DNA of 56,339 nt from Deltaproteobacteria bacterium (GTDB lineage Bacteria > UBA10199 > JADGCS01), in the NCBI GenBank assembly GCA_015228875.1, contig JADGCS010000012.1, positions 1 through 56,339 of the forward strand, written 5' to 3'. Every line of letters begins with the position of its first letter. Position 1 is the stretch's first letter. The notes beneath the pieces are model-generated. The model was not told the origin of the DNA and did not search any database. It worked only from the letters and a program-made list of their open reading frames with translations. This document shows positions 26,273 to 33,753 of this stretch, one piece after another. Made by a program: the position numbers and the translations under genes.

Positions 26273-26866
26273 ATGTTTAATTTAAATAAAATATCACACG
26301 CTGTGGTGGGTGTCACGTTGGGAGTTTTTATGAGCTCTCACTTAACTTATGCAGCAGATACCTACGATAATAAAAAGACGACTACAGTTGAACAGACAAC
26401 CACTCAGTCCACAACAACAAAACCCAAACCTGTTGTAATTTACAAAAGGTCAAAGCCCGTGCTGACCAAAGAAACAACGACTGTCACCATCAAAGAAGGT
26501 GCCTTAAGAACAGTGCTGGATGAAGATGCGTTAAAGAAAATGCTGGATAGTCTTTGTGTAGATGGGTTTAGGGCCTATGTTGGTAATGACAAAAAAAATG
26601 TCTGCCAGAGTAAGGCGACCACCCCAGACATAGCTTACAGTTGTATCTGGAAAGAAAACGGCAATGCCGCTTTTGCGCCAACAGATCAGGGCCCCTGCGC
26701 ATTGGATTATGCGGAGCACAAAGAGAGTGTGATCATTACCAAGGACGATTATACAGCAAGTCCCCCACTTGCCTATGGGACAGAGGCTCAGTGTTGTTTT
26801 AGGGCCGCACAAGGTCCTGACACAAAAACTTCCACAACAAGCCCGGTCACACAGGTCACCAAATAA
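26273..26866 (+). CDS. Secreted Thr-rich protein with six cysteines, unknown function
   Basis: AGGAGA precedes the ATG. A signal peptide (AVVGVTLGVFMSSHLTYAA) leads to a Thr/Lys-rich linker (KKTTTVEQTTTQSTTTKPKP). A ~100-residue domain follows with six Cys (SLCVDGF, NVCQSK, YSCIW, GPCALD, and the pair QCCF), likely disulfide-bonded in the periplasm or outside the cell. The tail is again Thr/Ser-rich. No family recognised. It is flanked by stress genes, but no copy of the 34-bp element lies directly upstream. Confidence 0.75.
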   Translation: MFNLNKISHAVVGVTLGVFMSSHLTYAADTYDNKKTTTVEQTTTQSTTTKPKPVVIYKRSKPVLTKETTTVTIKEGALRTVLDEDALKKMLDSLCVDGFRAYVGNDKKNVCQSKATTPDIAYSCIWKENGNAAFAPTDQGPCALDYAEHKESVIITKDDYTASPPLAYGTEAQCCFRAAQGPDTKTSTTSPVTQVTK

Positions 26867-26878
26867 AAAATCATTCAG

Positions 26879-26912
26879 CCACCTGCCTCTCAAATGATGG
26901 GGAGGCGGGTGG
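26879..26912. terminator. Hairpin after the Thr-rich protein gene
   Basis: CCACCTGCCTC (26879-26889) pairs with GAGGCGGGTGG (26902-26912). The stem is strong but no T-run follows, so terminator function is uncertain. Confidence 0.45.
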
Positions 26913-26940
26913 GATGATGATGAAATGGCAAAAGGTAATT

Positions 26941-27102
26941 TTATGATTTTAACGTAACCACGCTTTCTGCATTTCTTAATTTCGATTCCATGGCGAGATA
27001 AGCCGGCTTGAGAGTCGGTCTGTCCTCGTCATGGCGTTCGGGGATATCGACAGTCTTTAAAAAGAAAGGGGCCACGCGTGACCCCCTTAAATCATCAATC
27101 AT
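26941..27102 (-). CDS. Possible 53-aa protein coupled to CsbD-2
   Basis: Directly after CsbD-2, the overlapping ATGA opens a 53-codon frame: MIDDLRGSRVAPFFLKTVDI ... RPTLKPAYLAMESKLRNAES. Its composition is protein-like and the start overlaps the CsbD stop, as expected for translational coupling. No family is recognised. A GGGGTCACGCGTGGCCCC palindrome lies inside it, which could instead be the CsbD terminator, in which case the frame is chance. Confidence 0.35.
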   Translation of the reverse strand: MIDDLRGSRVAPFFLKTVDIPERHDEDRPTLKPAYLAMESKLRNAESVVTLKS

Positions 27103-27347
27103 CTTTTTTTTAATTTTTGTGAACCCTGCCTGATTGACTTGTTGACGATCCTTGCAGTCTTTTGAAATTCGCCCATTTGTTTTTCGACCTCTACTTTTGC
27201 CAGACCGTATTTTTCTTGCAACTTTCCTGCCAGTCGATCTTTTTTGCCTTCGATCACATCCAGCTCGTCGTCAGTGAGCTTTCCCCATTTTTCTTTGACA
27301 TTGCCTTTTAATTGTTTCCAATTACCTTCGATTGTATCCCAGTTCAT
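27099..27347 (-). CDS. CsbD-family stress protein 2
   Basis: An 82-residue protein with the near-consensus CsbD start (MNWDTIEGNWKQLKGNVKEKWGKLTDDELDVIEGKKDRLAGKLQEKYG). It is closer to the family consensus than the 19787-20029 copy. A basic C-terminal tail (QGSQKLKKR) follows. The start has GGAGCAAGT upstream, and copy H of the 34-bp element lies 101 nt away. Confidence 0.92.
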   Translation of the reverse strand: MNWDTIEGNWKQLKGNVKEKWGKLTDDELDVIEGKKDRLAGKLQEKYGLAKVEVEKQMGEFQKTARIVNKSIRQGSQKLKKR

Positions 27348-27446
27348 GACTTGCTCCTTTTTGTTTTAATTTTTCTGTGTTACTTTTTAAAATATTTAAA
27401 AAGAAACAGCGTTTTTCTTTATGTAAACAAATAAATTTTTAAGGGC

Positions 27447-27480
27447 TATCGGGGGAGACTTTATTTTTGAATGGGGGATT
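27447..27480 (-). promoter_or_regulatory. 34-bp stress-island element, copy H
   Basis: Minus strand: AATCCCCCA, 21 nt including CAAAAATAAAGTCTCC, then GATAG. It lies 101 nt upstream of CsbD-2. Confidence 0.8.
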
Positions 27481-27490
27481 TACTTATTAT

Positions 27491-27562
27491 CCTTCGACAA
27501 AACTCGGCCCTTTGTGGCCGAAACTATACTATATTAGAGGATAACCCTGAGCTTGTCGAAGG
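27491..27562. repeat. CCTTCGACAA...TTGTCGAAGG inverted repeat
   Basis: The outer arms CCTTCGACAA (27491-27500) and TTGTCGAAGG (27553-27562) enclose an inner CGGCC...GGCCG stem. The right side reads CCCTGAGCTTGTCGAAGGG, a widespread dispersed palindrome type. It lies just after the response regulator stop and may act as its terminator. Confidence 0.65.
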
Positions 27563-27564
27563 GT

Positions 27565-28242
27565 TCATTTTTCAGATAAACACCACTTAACCGCGTATCC
27601 AATGAGTTCGTGAGAATTCTGCAGATCGAGTTTGTTTTTGATATTGGCATAATGAGACTCAATGGTCTTGACACTCACATGCAGGTCTTCGGCAACACGG
27701 CGGGTGGCGTATCCCTGACCGATAAAATGCAATACCTCAAGTTCTCGATCGCTCAGGCTTGCGGCATGTGAAGCCTCTACCGGTTTACCCGAACCCACAA
27801 AGCGGCGCATGAGCCGTTCTTGCCATTTATCGCTCATGTAGATCTCACCCTCAAGCACCTTGTGAATGGCCAGAATAATATGACTGCAGGCCTCTCGTTT
27901 ATTTAAATAACCCCTGGCCCCGACTCGCAAGATGCGTTCCATGTAAGTCGATTCGTCATACATCGAAAGAATCAACACCAATAATTTGGGGTGCAGGTCC
28001 AAAAGATTTTTGGTGAGTTCGAGTCCACTCGTTCCCTCAAGCGCAATATCAATAATGACCAGATCAGGTTTTTGTATTTTAATGCCCTCCATGGCCTCTT
28101 TAGCTGTCCCAGCCTCACCGATAGCAGAGAGATCGTCTTCGTGATTGATCAGCTGCATGAGCCCTTGTCTCAAGACTTGATGATCATCAACAACAAATAT
28201 GCGGGATTTTTTTTTAGATTTTATTTTAACATTGGATCCCAT
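27565..28242 (-). CDS. NarL/LuxR-family response regulator
   Basis: The receiver domain (~15-130) has FVVDDHQVLRQG, the phosphoacceptor Asp in LVIIDIALEG, and the Lys in GYLNKREAC. The C-terminal HTH (~160-225) has SLSDRELEVLHFIGQGYATRRVAEDLHVSVKTIESHYANIKNKLDL, the LuxR signature. It lies 40 nt downstream of the kinase gene and forms a two-component pair with it. Since copy I of the 34-bp element precedes the kinase, this regulator is a member of the putative regulon. It could also control it, but LuxR sites are usually short palindromes unlike that element. Confidence 0.92.
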   Translation of the reverse strand: MGSNVKIKSKKKSRIFVVDDHQVLRQGLMQLINHEDDLSAIGEAGTAKEAMEGIKIQKPDLVIIDIALEGTSGLELTKNLLDLHPKLLVLILSMYDESTYMERILRVGARGYLNKREACSHIILAIHKVLEGEIYMSDKWQERLMRRFVGSGKPVEASHAASLSDRELEVLHFIGQGYATRRVAEDLHVSVKTIESHYANIKNKLDLQNSHELIGYAVKWCLSEK

Positions 28243-28282
28243 TAATGCTCCTTTTAAGGCACCCTGAAAAGGGCCATTTACC

Positions 28283-29164
28283 TTAATTTGAAACCACCTG
28301 GCAGATTTGGTCTGTCGCGGGGAGGGGGGCTGGCTTTTTAAAAATACATTCTATAACAACCCCATGAGGCTCGTTGGCCTTTATTTGAAAATTCGCGTCA
28401 ATAATATGAGATCGATACTGCATGATCTTTAATCCTATCCCCTTAATTTTTTTTGCATCCTTTACCATTCCGATGCCGTCATCTTTGATAGTGAGGGTAA
28501 TATATTCTTTGTTTTGAGTAAAACTCACTTCAACATGTTGGGCCTTTCCGTGTTTGACCGCATTACCGATTCCTTCTTGAGCGATTCGGTAGAGATGGGT
28601 GGCGAGAGTATTATCATCGATGAGGATTGGTTCAGGACAATAAAACCCACACGAAACACCAAAAGAATGAGAGGCCAGTTCTTCGAGAGAGTGCATGAGC
28701 AAAGCCCCTTCGAGATCTCCGGGATACAATCCCCGCGCGGTATTTCGGGCCTGATCCACGGCATTGAGCAGCATGTCAGAGATTTTTTTTATTTCGGTAA
28801 GTTCAAAGGTCTTGTTTGTTTCGACCCTTTGAGAGAGAGATTTGGAAAAGATGAGAATGGCCGTTAATTCCTGACAGAGTCCGTCATGGAGCTGAGATCC
28901 AAAGCGCCTTTGCTCCGCCTGGGTGATCTCTATTATTTCGGCCTCTATTCTTTTACGTTCTATTATTTCAGCCTGAAGGAGTTTGTTAACTTCAATGAGC
29001 TCGCAATTTTTTTTGTCAACCAGGGCCTCTGTTATTACGTGATCGTTTTCGAGCTTGTGAAATTTTTCTTCTGCCTTTTGCTTTTGTTCTTTTCGTTTAG
29101 ATGATGAACTCATAATGACAACTTTTGGGCCTTTGGGCCCTTGATTAAGGCATGAGCAGTCCAC
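28283..29164 (-). CDS. NarX/DegS-type sensor histidine kinase without a membrane sensor
   Basis: It begins at a GTG at 29164; an internal ATG at 29113 (MSSSSKRKEQK) is an equally possible start, and neither has a strong ribosome site. Residues ~20-95 are a predicted coiled coil. The phosphoacceptor box is EQRRFGSQLHDGLCQEL (HisKA_3 type), followed by ATPase motifs AQEGIGNAVKHGKA, DDGIGM and KGIGLKIMQYR. No membrane helix or PAS is visible, so it should be a soluble kinase, perhaps sensing through the coiled coil or a partner. It pairs with the response regulator at 27565-28242. Confidence 0.9.
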   Translation of the reverse strand: MDCSCLNQGPKGPKVVIMSSSSKRKEQKQKAEEKFHKLENDHVITEALVDKKNCELIEVNKLLQAEIIERKRIEAEIIEITQAEQRRFGSQLHDGLCQELTAILIFSKSLSQRVETNKTFELTEIKKISDMLLNAVDQARNTARGLYPGDLEGALLMHSLEELASHSFGVSCGFYCPEPILIDDNTLATHLYRIAQEGIGNAVKHGKAQHVEVSFTQNKEYITLTIKDDGIGMVKDAKKIKGIGLKIMQYRSHIIDANFQIKANEPHGVVIECIFKKPAPLPATDQICQVVSN

Positions 29165-29258
29165 CTCTATGACACAAAGAGGTTAAAGTCGATGAGTAAC
29201 ATGACTTATAATGCCGACCCTGGCCAAACCCTGACTACATAAGCGGGGGAATAAGCAC

Positions 29259-29292
29259 CATCGGGGGATATTACATTTTGGGATGGGGGATT
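29259..29292 (-). promoter_or_regulatory. 34-bp stress-island element, copy I
   Basis: Minus strand: AATCCCCCA, 21 nt including CCCAAAATGTAATATCC, then GATGG. It lies 96 nt upstream of the kinase GTG (147 nt from the alternative ATG). It diverges from copy J. Confidence 0.8.
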
Positions 29293-29405
29293 ACCGTACG
29301 AGTTTGTTTTTGGAAAGTGTCTTGAAAGTAATTTTATTCATGATTACGCGCTGTTACGGGCCACCACTAATAATTGTCATTAAACATGTTAATTATGGGG
29401 TGATA

Positions 29406-29432
29406 AATAGCATGTAATATTAATATGCTATT
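29406..29432. promoter_or_regulatory. AT-rich inverted repeat between divergent signalling operons
   Basis: AATAGCAT (29406-29413) and ATGCTATT (29425-29432) are perfect inverted arms around an AT-rich 11-bp centre, midway in the 417-bp gap between copies I and J. It is a candidate binding site for a dimeric regulator. The rest of the gap holds no gene that I can see. Confidence 0.45.
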
Positions 29433-29464
29433 AATGGGGCAAGAATAAGGGTATTTTTGCAGGT

Positions 29465-29498
29465 ATCCCCCCAGCCCGAAATACAGTCTTCCCTGATG
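29465..29498 (+). promoter_or_regulatory. 34-bp stress-island element, copy J
   Basis: Plus strand: ATCCCCCCA, 21 nt including GAAATACAGTCTTC, then GATGG. It lies 85 nt upstream of the GGDEF-REC gene. Confidence 0.78.
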
Positions 29499-29581
29499 GT
29501 TGGACCCGGCCACTTTATGTTATTTCGGTTCAGTTAATCAATAAACCAAAAATCTCAGTTTGTGATCAACAGGAGGTACAA

Positions 29582-30580
29582 ATGGAGACCCATCAAAATG
29601 GCGAAGAAAGACATCGTATATTTAAAGACCTGAATATTGCATTTAATTTGGCCTTTAAGCAGGCCACCCATGATGCGTTGACGGGACTGCCCAATCGATC
29701 GTTGTTACATGATCGCATGGGAATTGCCCTAGCCGAGGCAAAACGTCGTCAAGAGATGTTGGGGGTATTTTTTATTGACCTCGATAATTTTAAAGAGACG
29801 AACGATAATTTTGGGCACGATGCGGGCGATAAAGTCCTTGTCACTATCAGCGGCCGGCTGTCAAAGGTCATGCGTTCTGAAGAGATCATGGCACGGATAG
29901 GTGGTGATGAATTTCTTGCTTTGGTCAGGCGTATCCAGTTTCCAGACGACGCCGAAATTATTGCAACGCGATTCCTCAAAGTGCTGAAACGACCCATTCT
30001 TATAAACAACCGTTCTTTTGTGGTCACAGCGAGTATCGGAATCAGCTTGTATCCTTTTAATGGTGAGAATGAAGAAACGCTCCTCAAGCATGCAGATCAG
30101 GCCATGTATCGAGTCAAAAAGGCGGGTGGGAATGGACTGGAGTTTTTTAAAAAGCCAAAAAAAAAATCAACAAAGTTGATTTGTTCAAAAGAGAATAAAA
30201 AAGACATGTCAAAACAAAGTATCCTTGTTGTTGATGACGACCCCGACTTTCAATTGGTTCTTAAATGTTGTCTTACCAAAGAGGGGTATTCATGTATCGG
30301 TGTTGCGAGTATCAAAGAGGCACTCGAAGCCGTCCGCTTGCACACACCAGATCTGGTTATCCTGGATTTGGGGTTACAACGGGCAAGTGGGTTTGCTTTT
30401 TTGCAAAATTTTGAAAAGGCGATTTTGGATGGCGCCAAAATTCCGCCTGTACTGGTCGTGAGCGGTTATAATGATCCCGAGATCATTGAGTTTGCAAAAG
30501 TAATCGGGGCGTCCCGCTTTATCGCAAAACCAATTAATGCGGCCCAGATTTTGTCTGCGGTTCGGTCTTTTATTAAGTAA
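29582..30580 (+). CDS. Diguanylate cyclase with C-terminal receiver domain (GGDEF-REC)
   Basis: A strong AGGAGG precedes the ATG. Residues ~28-190 form a GGDEF domain with DALTGLPNRSLLHDR, FFIDLDNFKETND and an intact RIGGDEF active site, predicted to make cyclic di-GMP from GTP. The inhibitory RxxD site is degenerate (RSEE before the active site). After a Lys-rich linker, residues ~213-330 form a receiver (ILVVDDDPDF, phosphoacceptor Asp in VILDLGL, Lys in FIAKPI). Receivers normally precede GGDEF domains. The reverse order and the internal MSKQSILVVDDD suggest fusion of two formerly separate genes. A PAS kinase gene follows 20 nt later. Confidence 0.9.
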   Translation: METHQNGEERHRIFKDLNIAFNLAFKQATHDALTGLPNRSLLHDRMGIALAEAKRRQEMLGVFFIDLDNFKETNDNFGHDAGDKVLVTISGRLSKVMRSEEIMARIGGDEFLALVRRIQFPDDAEIIATRFLKVLKRPILINNRSFVVTASIGISLYPFNGENEETLLKHADQAMYRVKKAGGNGLEFFKKPKKKSTKLICSKENKKDMSKQSILVVDDDPDFQLVLKCCLTKEGYSCIGVASIKEALEAVRLHTPDLVILDLGLQRASGFAFLQNFEKAILDGAKIPPVLVVSGYNDPEIIEFAKVIGASRFIAKPINAAQILSAVRSFIK

Positions 30581-30600
30581 AACATTTTATAGAGGAGAAA

Positions 30601-31752
30601 ATGATGAATATACACCCAGAACAAACTAACAAACAGAATAATCCACGGGTCAAGAATGCCGATATTCTATTAAAGGAATCCGAGGCTCGTTTTAGAAGGC
30701 TTTTTGAAACGGCGCAGGACGGTATAATTCTTATTGATGCCAACAGCGGAAAAATCACCGATGCAAACACGTTTTTACTGGACATGCTCGAATATACCCG
30801 TGACGAAATTTTGGGTAAGAGGCTTTGGGAGATTGGTTTTGTAAAAGACATTGGGGCTGCCAGGGCAGCATTTACGGCCCTGCAACGGACAGGTTATGTG
30901 CGTTACGATGATCTCCCGCTTGAAACAAAAAGCGGCAAGATTTTTGAGGTCGAGTTTATCAGCAATGTGTATCAGGTTGGCCCTTTAAGGGTGATTCAGT
31001 GCAATATCCGTGATGTGAGTAAAAGAAAAAGGCTTGATCAGCTCAAAGACGATTTTCTCAGCACTGTTTCTCACGAAATTCGCACACCTATTTCTACCTT
31101 AAAGATGGGGATTGATAATCTTGAGGCAAGTATTAATGGGAGATTTCAAAAAGATGAAGGCGCGATTTTTGATGTGCTCAAACGAAACACCGAGAGATTG
31201 GAGCGGCTCGTCAAAGATTTGCTTGACCTGTCTCGATACGAATCGGGCAAAATGGAGCTCGATCTGCAGACGGTGAATATCAAATCCCTGATTAATGATA
31301 TAATCCAGGAATTCCAATGCAGCGCCGAAAGGCATCTTGTTTACCTTGAAGGGGTCTATAAAACAGACCTTCCACTTTTTATGGCTGATCCCGATCTTTT
31401 GGGACGTCTTCTGACAAACCTTGTTGATAACGCCATTCGGTTTGCAAAATCAAAGGTCACCGTCAGGGCACGAAAGGTTGATTTTGATCTTGAGATCAGT
31501 GTCAGTAACGATGGTCCCAAAATCAACCCCGATCAAGTCAAAAACATTTTTAACAAATTTGTCCAGATTAACCGCCCCCATGGAGACAGTGGCTATCAGG
31601 GGACAGGACTTGGTCTTGCTATTTGCAGTAAAATTATCATGCTGCACGGGGGTAAAATCAGGGTCGAAAATTCTGAGGAGCATGGAGTTCAGTTTATTTT
31701 TACTGTCCCCTGCACGCGGAGGATCAGTGAAAAAAAGAATCCTTGTCATTAA
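30601..31752 (+). CDS. PAS-domain sensor histidine kinase
   Basis: GAGGAG precedes ATGATG. A PAS domain (~25-140; SEARFRRLFETAQDGIILIDANSGKI, ending VIQCNIRDVSKRKRLD) leads to a HisKA box (DDFLSTVSHEIRTPISTLKMG). The ATPase motifs are LLTNLVDNAIRFA, VSNDGPKI and GYQGTGLGLAICSKII. There are no membrane helices, so it is cytoplasmic. It is likely cotranscribed with the GGDEF-REC gene 20 nt upstream, whose receiver is an obvious candidate target. Ten nt before its stop a GTG opens a short frame MKKRILVINILA that looks like the first residues of a truncated receiver. Confidence 0.92.
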   Translation: MMNIHPEQTNKQNNPRVKNADILLKESEARFRRLFETAQDGIILIDANSGKITDANTFLLDMLEYTRDEILGKRLWEIGFVKDIGAARAAFTALQRTGYVRYDDLPLETKSGKIFEVEFISNVYQVGPLRVIQCNIRDVSKRKRLDQLKDDFLSTVSHEIRTPISTLKMGIDNLEASINGRFQKDEGAIFDVLKRNTERLERLVKDLLDLSRYESGKMELDLQTVNIKSLINDIIQEFQCSAERHLVYLEGVYKTDLPLFMADPDLLGRLLTNLVDNAIRFAKSKVTVRARKVDFDLEISVSNDGPKINPDQVKNIFNKFVQINRPHGDSGYQGTGLGLAICSKIIMLHGGKIRVENSEEHGVQFIFTVPCTRRISEKKNPCH

Positions 31753-31890
31753 TATTCTGGCATGACGGAGATCATGTTTTTTATTTTTGCATTTTTTTTT
31801 GGACTCTGTCTGAGATTTTACCTTGTTCTGTTTGCTTAAATTAGTTAAACCCCTCGAAGTCTTTTTTATCAAACTTTTACGGGGAGGAGT

Positions 31891-32667
31891 ATGCAAAAAT
31901 ATTTTAAGATTTTATTTTCAGCCCTGGTCATTGTTCTCAGCACAATCTCTGTTGTCCATGCAGCAACGTGGACAGCAGGGCTGCCGCAGGTGCCTGTGAA
32001 TGCCAAGCCTCTTGATAAGGTATGGGCAACGATCGCCAACGACTCCAGTGAGATGGCAGAAGTTGGTATTTACGAGGTCGATTCGGTACAAGGCAACACG
32101 GCCACTCTTATTGATGGTATTGGAACCAAAATTCCCAATGTCCCAGGTGCCGTGATTCATCCACTTGGCGATTCATCAAAACTCAAACCCAATGATCTTT
32201 GCATCGGTTCGTCCTGGGGAGCGAGCAAGGTCATCGGTCGTGTTAAAAGTATCGAGGCGGGTCAGGCAACGCTGCGCTACAAATGGGCCAGCACCCTTAC
32301 TGATAAATTAATGGATCATGCCGAACCTCTCGTCAAGGGTGTCAATCCCATGGCTTGGGTTATCTACAGAAACAGCATGAACTCTCCCTACAAGGGATTG
32401 GTCATTGCCAAGGGTGATGGAAAGGTCTGGATCAGTACTGACAGCGGTCACATCGAGGTTTCCCCAGAGGCCAAGGTCCTGCCTCTGGATATGGCGCAAA
32501 ATGGATTCGAAGTGGGGCAAACCGTTTATGTCTATCAATGGGGGTTTGGTTACAAACCAGGGACTGTCAAAAAAATAGTTGAACCCTACCATCAGTACGA
32601 AATCAAACTCGTGGGAAAAGACACAACAGAGGTTTATATTTTTTCTGAAGTGGCAGCAAAAATCTAA
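31891..32667 (+). CDS. Secreted beta-rich protein of unknown function (258 aa)
   Basis: GGGGAGGAG precedes the ATG. A signal peptide (ILFSALVIVLSTISVVHA) is followed by ~235 residues with three similar segments of alternating strands (GIYEVDSVQGNTATLIDG; GRVKSIEAGQATLRYKWA; GLVIAKGDGKVWISTDSG), reminiscent of repeated SH3- or Tudor-like small barrels. It has no Cys and no catalytic motif. It is not preceded by the 34-bp element. A MITE-like inverted repeat starts 1 nt after the stop codon. Confidence 0.75.
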   Translation: MQKYFKILFSALVIVLSTISVVHAATWTAGLPQVPVNAKPLDKVWATIANDSSEMAEVGIYEVDSVQGNTATLIDGIGTKIPNVPGAVIHPLGDSSKLKPNDLCIGSSWGASKVIGRVKSIEAGQATLRYKWASTLTDKLMDHAEPLVKGVNPMAWVIYRNSMNSPYKGLVIAKGDGKVWISTDSGHIEVSPEAKVLPLDMAQNGFEVGQTVYVYQWGFGYKPGTVKKIVEPYHQYEIKLVGKDTTEVYIFSEVAAKI

Positions 32668-32668
32668 T

Positions 32669-32788
32669 TGGGTTTAAATGCTTATGCACTTGAGACCCAC
32701 GAAGACGGTAACTCCTTGTTATCACTGATGGGGAAATCGGATATCCTTAATCAGTAGGTGCCAAGTGCATAAGCATATGGGTTTAAAT
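32669..32788. mobile_element. MITE-like element with 15-bp terminal inverted repeats
   Basis: Perfect inverted repeats ATGCTTATGCACTTG (32678-32692) and CAAGTGCATAAGCAT (32762-32776) bound a short non-coding core. The element is flanked by the direct repeat TGGGTTTAAAT (32669-32679 and 32778-32788), which may be a target duplication. It is too short to encode a transposase. It may also fold as a hairpin after the upstream gene. Confidence 0.6.
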
Positions 32789-32845
32789 TATAAGGCTGTT
32801 TTAACCCAGAAACTACCCCACCTTAATCGCTGCAATCGCTGCCCA

Positions 32846-33526
32846 TCACTGCACAGACACCATGCGCTCGGTTATTTTTTTTAGATAGTCGCGCAAGACC
32901 TTTTGGCACTGGGCCTGACCGCGGTCGGGGCGGATGAGAAAACAGAAGAGATTGGATTGGGCTGCTGTTCTGGAAAGATCGAGTTCCTTGCCCAAAACAT
33001 CGATGAGCAGATCAATACACAAAAAATAGCTTTTAAGCCTCTTGACATAATCACAAATGAGCCGTGCGTAGTTTTCTTTAACCTGCTGCGCCAGAGGCTC
33101 CATGATCTCCTCGATCTGATTATCTATCTCATCGATCATCTCCTGAAAATTGAAAAACCTTTCCTGCCTGTCGATAATATTATCCACGGCCTTGTGATTA
33201 AAAACGTGGGAGAGTACCGGTAACGTGGCCATTTTTTTAAACCCCTGCACAAGCTCTGTAAAACCCGCAATGACTTTTTTGTTGCCGTCAAAAAAATCAA
33301 GGGTGCTGTCGATGAGCCTCTGAATCACACCCTGGTGCCAAAAATAATCCTCAACAGTATCTGCAAGGACCCGTTTAACGGGAGACCATGCCTTCTGTGA
33401 GTCCGAACCTGTCACCACCCTCTCCTTTGGAAGAGAAAGAGTGCTCTGATAACTTGCGCCAGCAAGCTGATTGATTATGGAATTCAAATCAGAGTTTGAA
33501 TCTTGATCATGTAGATTTCGTGTCAT
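32846..33526 (-). CDS. Helical protein of unknown function (~226 aa)
   Basis: The ATG at 33526 (MTRNLHDQDSN) was preferred; an in-frame ATG 96 nt upstream adds an unlikely Cys/Arg-rich leader. The protein is predicted to be mostly helical and charged, with segments such as EDYFWHQGVIQRLIDSTLDFF, FFNFQEMIDEIDNQIEEIMEPLAQQVKENYARLICDYVKRLKSYF and a basic C-terminus. It has no signal peptide, membrane helix or recognised domain. It lies 228 nt upstream of the rsfS stop on the same strand, so it could be the distal gene of the ribosomal operon or have its own promoter. Confidence 0.65.
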   Translation of the reverse strand: MTRNLHDQDSNSDLNSIINQLAGASYQSTLSLPKERVVTGSDSQKAWSPVKRVLADTVEDYFWHQGVIQRLIDSTLDFFDGNKKVIAGFTELVQGFKKMATLPVLSHVFNHKAVDNIIDRQERFFNFQEMIDEIDNQIEEIMEPLAQQVKENYARLICDYVKRLKSYFLCIDLLIDVLGKELDLSRTAAQSNLFCFLIRPDRGQAQCQKVLRDYLKKITERMVSVQ

Positions 33527-33753
33527 GTGTACCCTTAAAAAAAAATCTTGACGACACCCAGAGTATTTTTGCCCTGAGTGTTCTGGTCGTCCATGAAATT
33601 GTGGTGAATAAACCGCCATCATGCAAGCCCCAAGGCGCTTAAGCGTGTCGTCTGTATTATAGAGCGTTCAACGGCGTGTAATTGCAGGGCTATTATTTGG
33701 AAGCAGGGTGTCAAAAAATGCCTTTTTTAAAAAACAGGTGCTGACAAAAAACC

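Noticed and set aside
7834..29498. 34-bp element as sigma-54 (-24/-12) or sigma-28 promoter
   Set aside because: There is no TGGC-N9-TGC pattern. Although CCYGAT resembles the sigma-28 -10, no TAAA box sits at the required distance and the conserved upstream box is CCCCCA.
31730..31765. MKKRILVINILA, resembling the first residues of a response regulator after the PAS kinase
   Set aside because: Only 12 codons before a stop. It could be a remnant, but it is too short to call.
31762..31839. 25-residue hydrophobic peptide (MTEIMFFIFAFFFGLCLRFY...) after the PAS kinase
   Set aside because: No ribosome site and a T-rich sequence that yields Phe-rich peptides by chance. No supporting context.
32669..32788. 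Integron attC site
   Set aside because: The inverted repeats lack the RYYYAAC/GTTRRRY core sites in the right place, and no integrase or cassette array is present.
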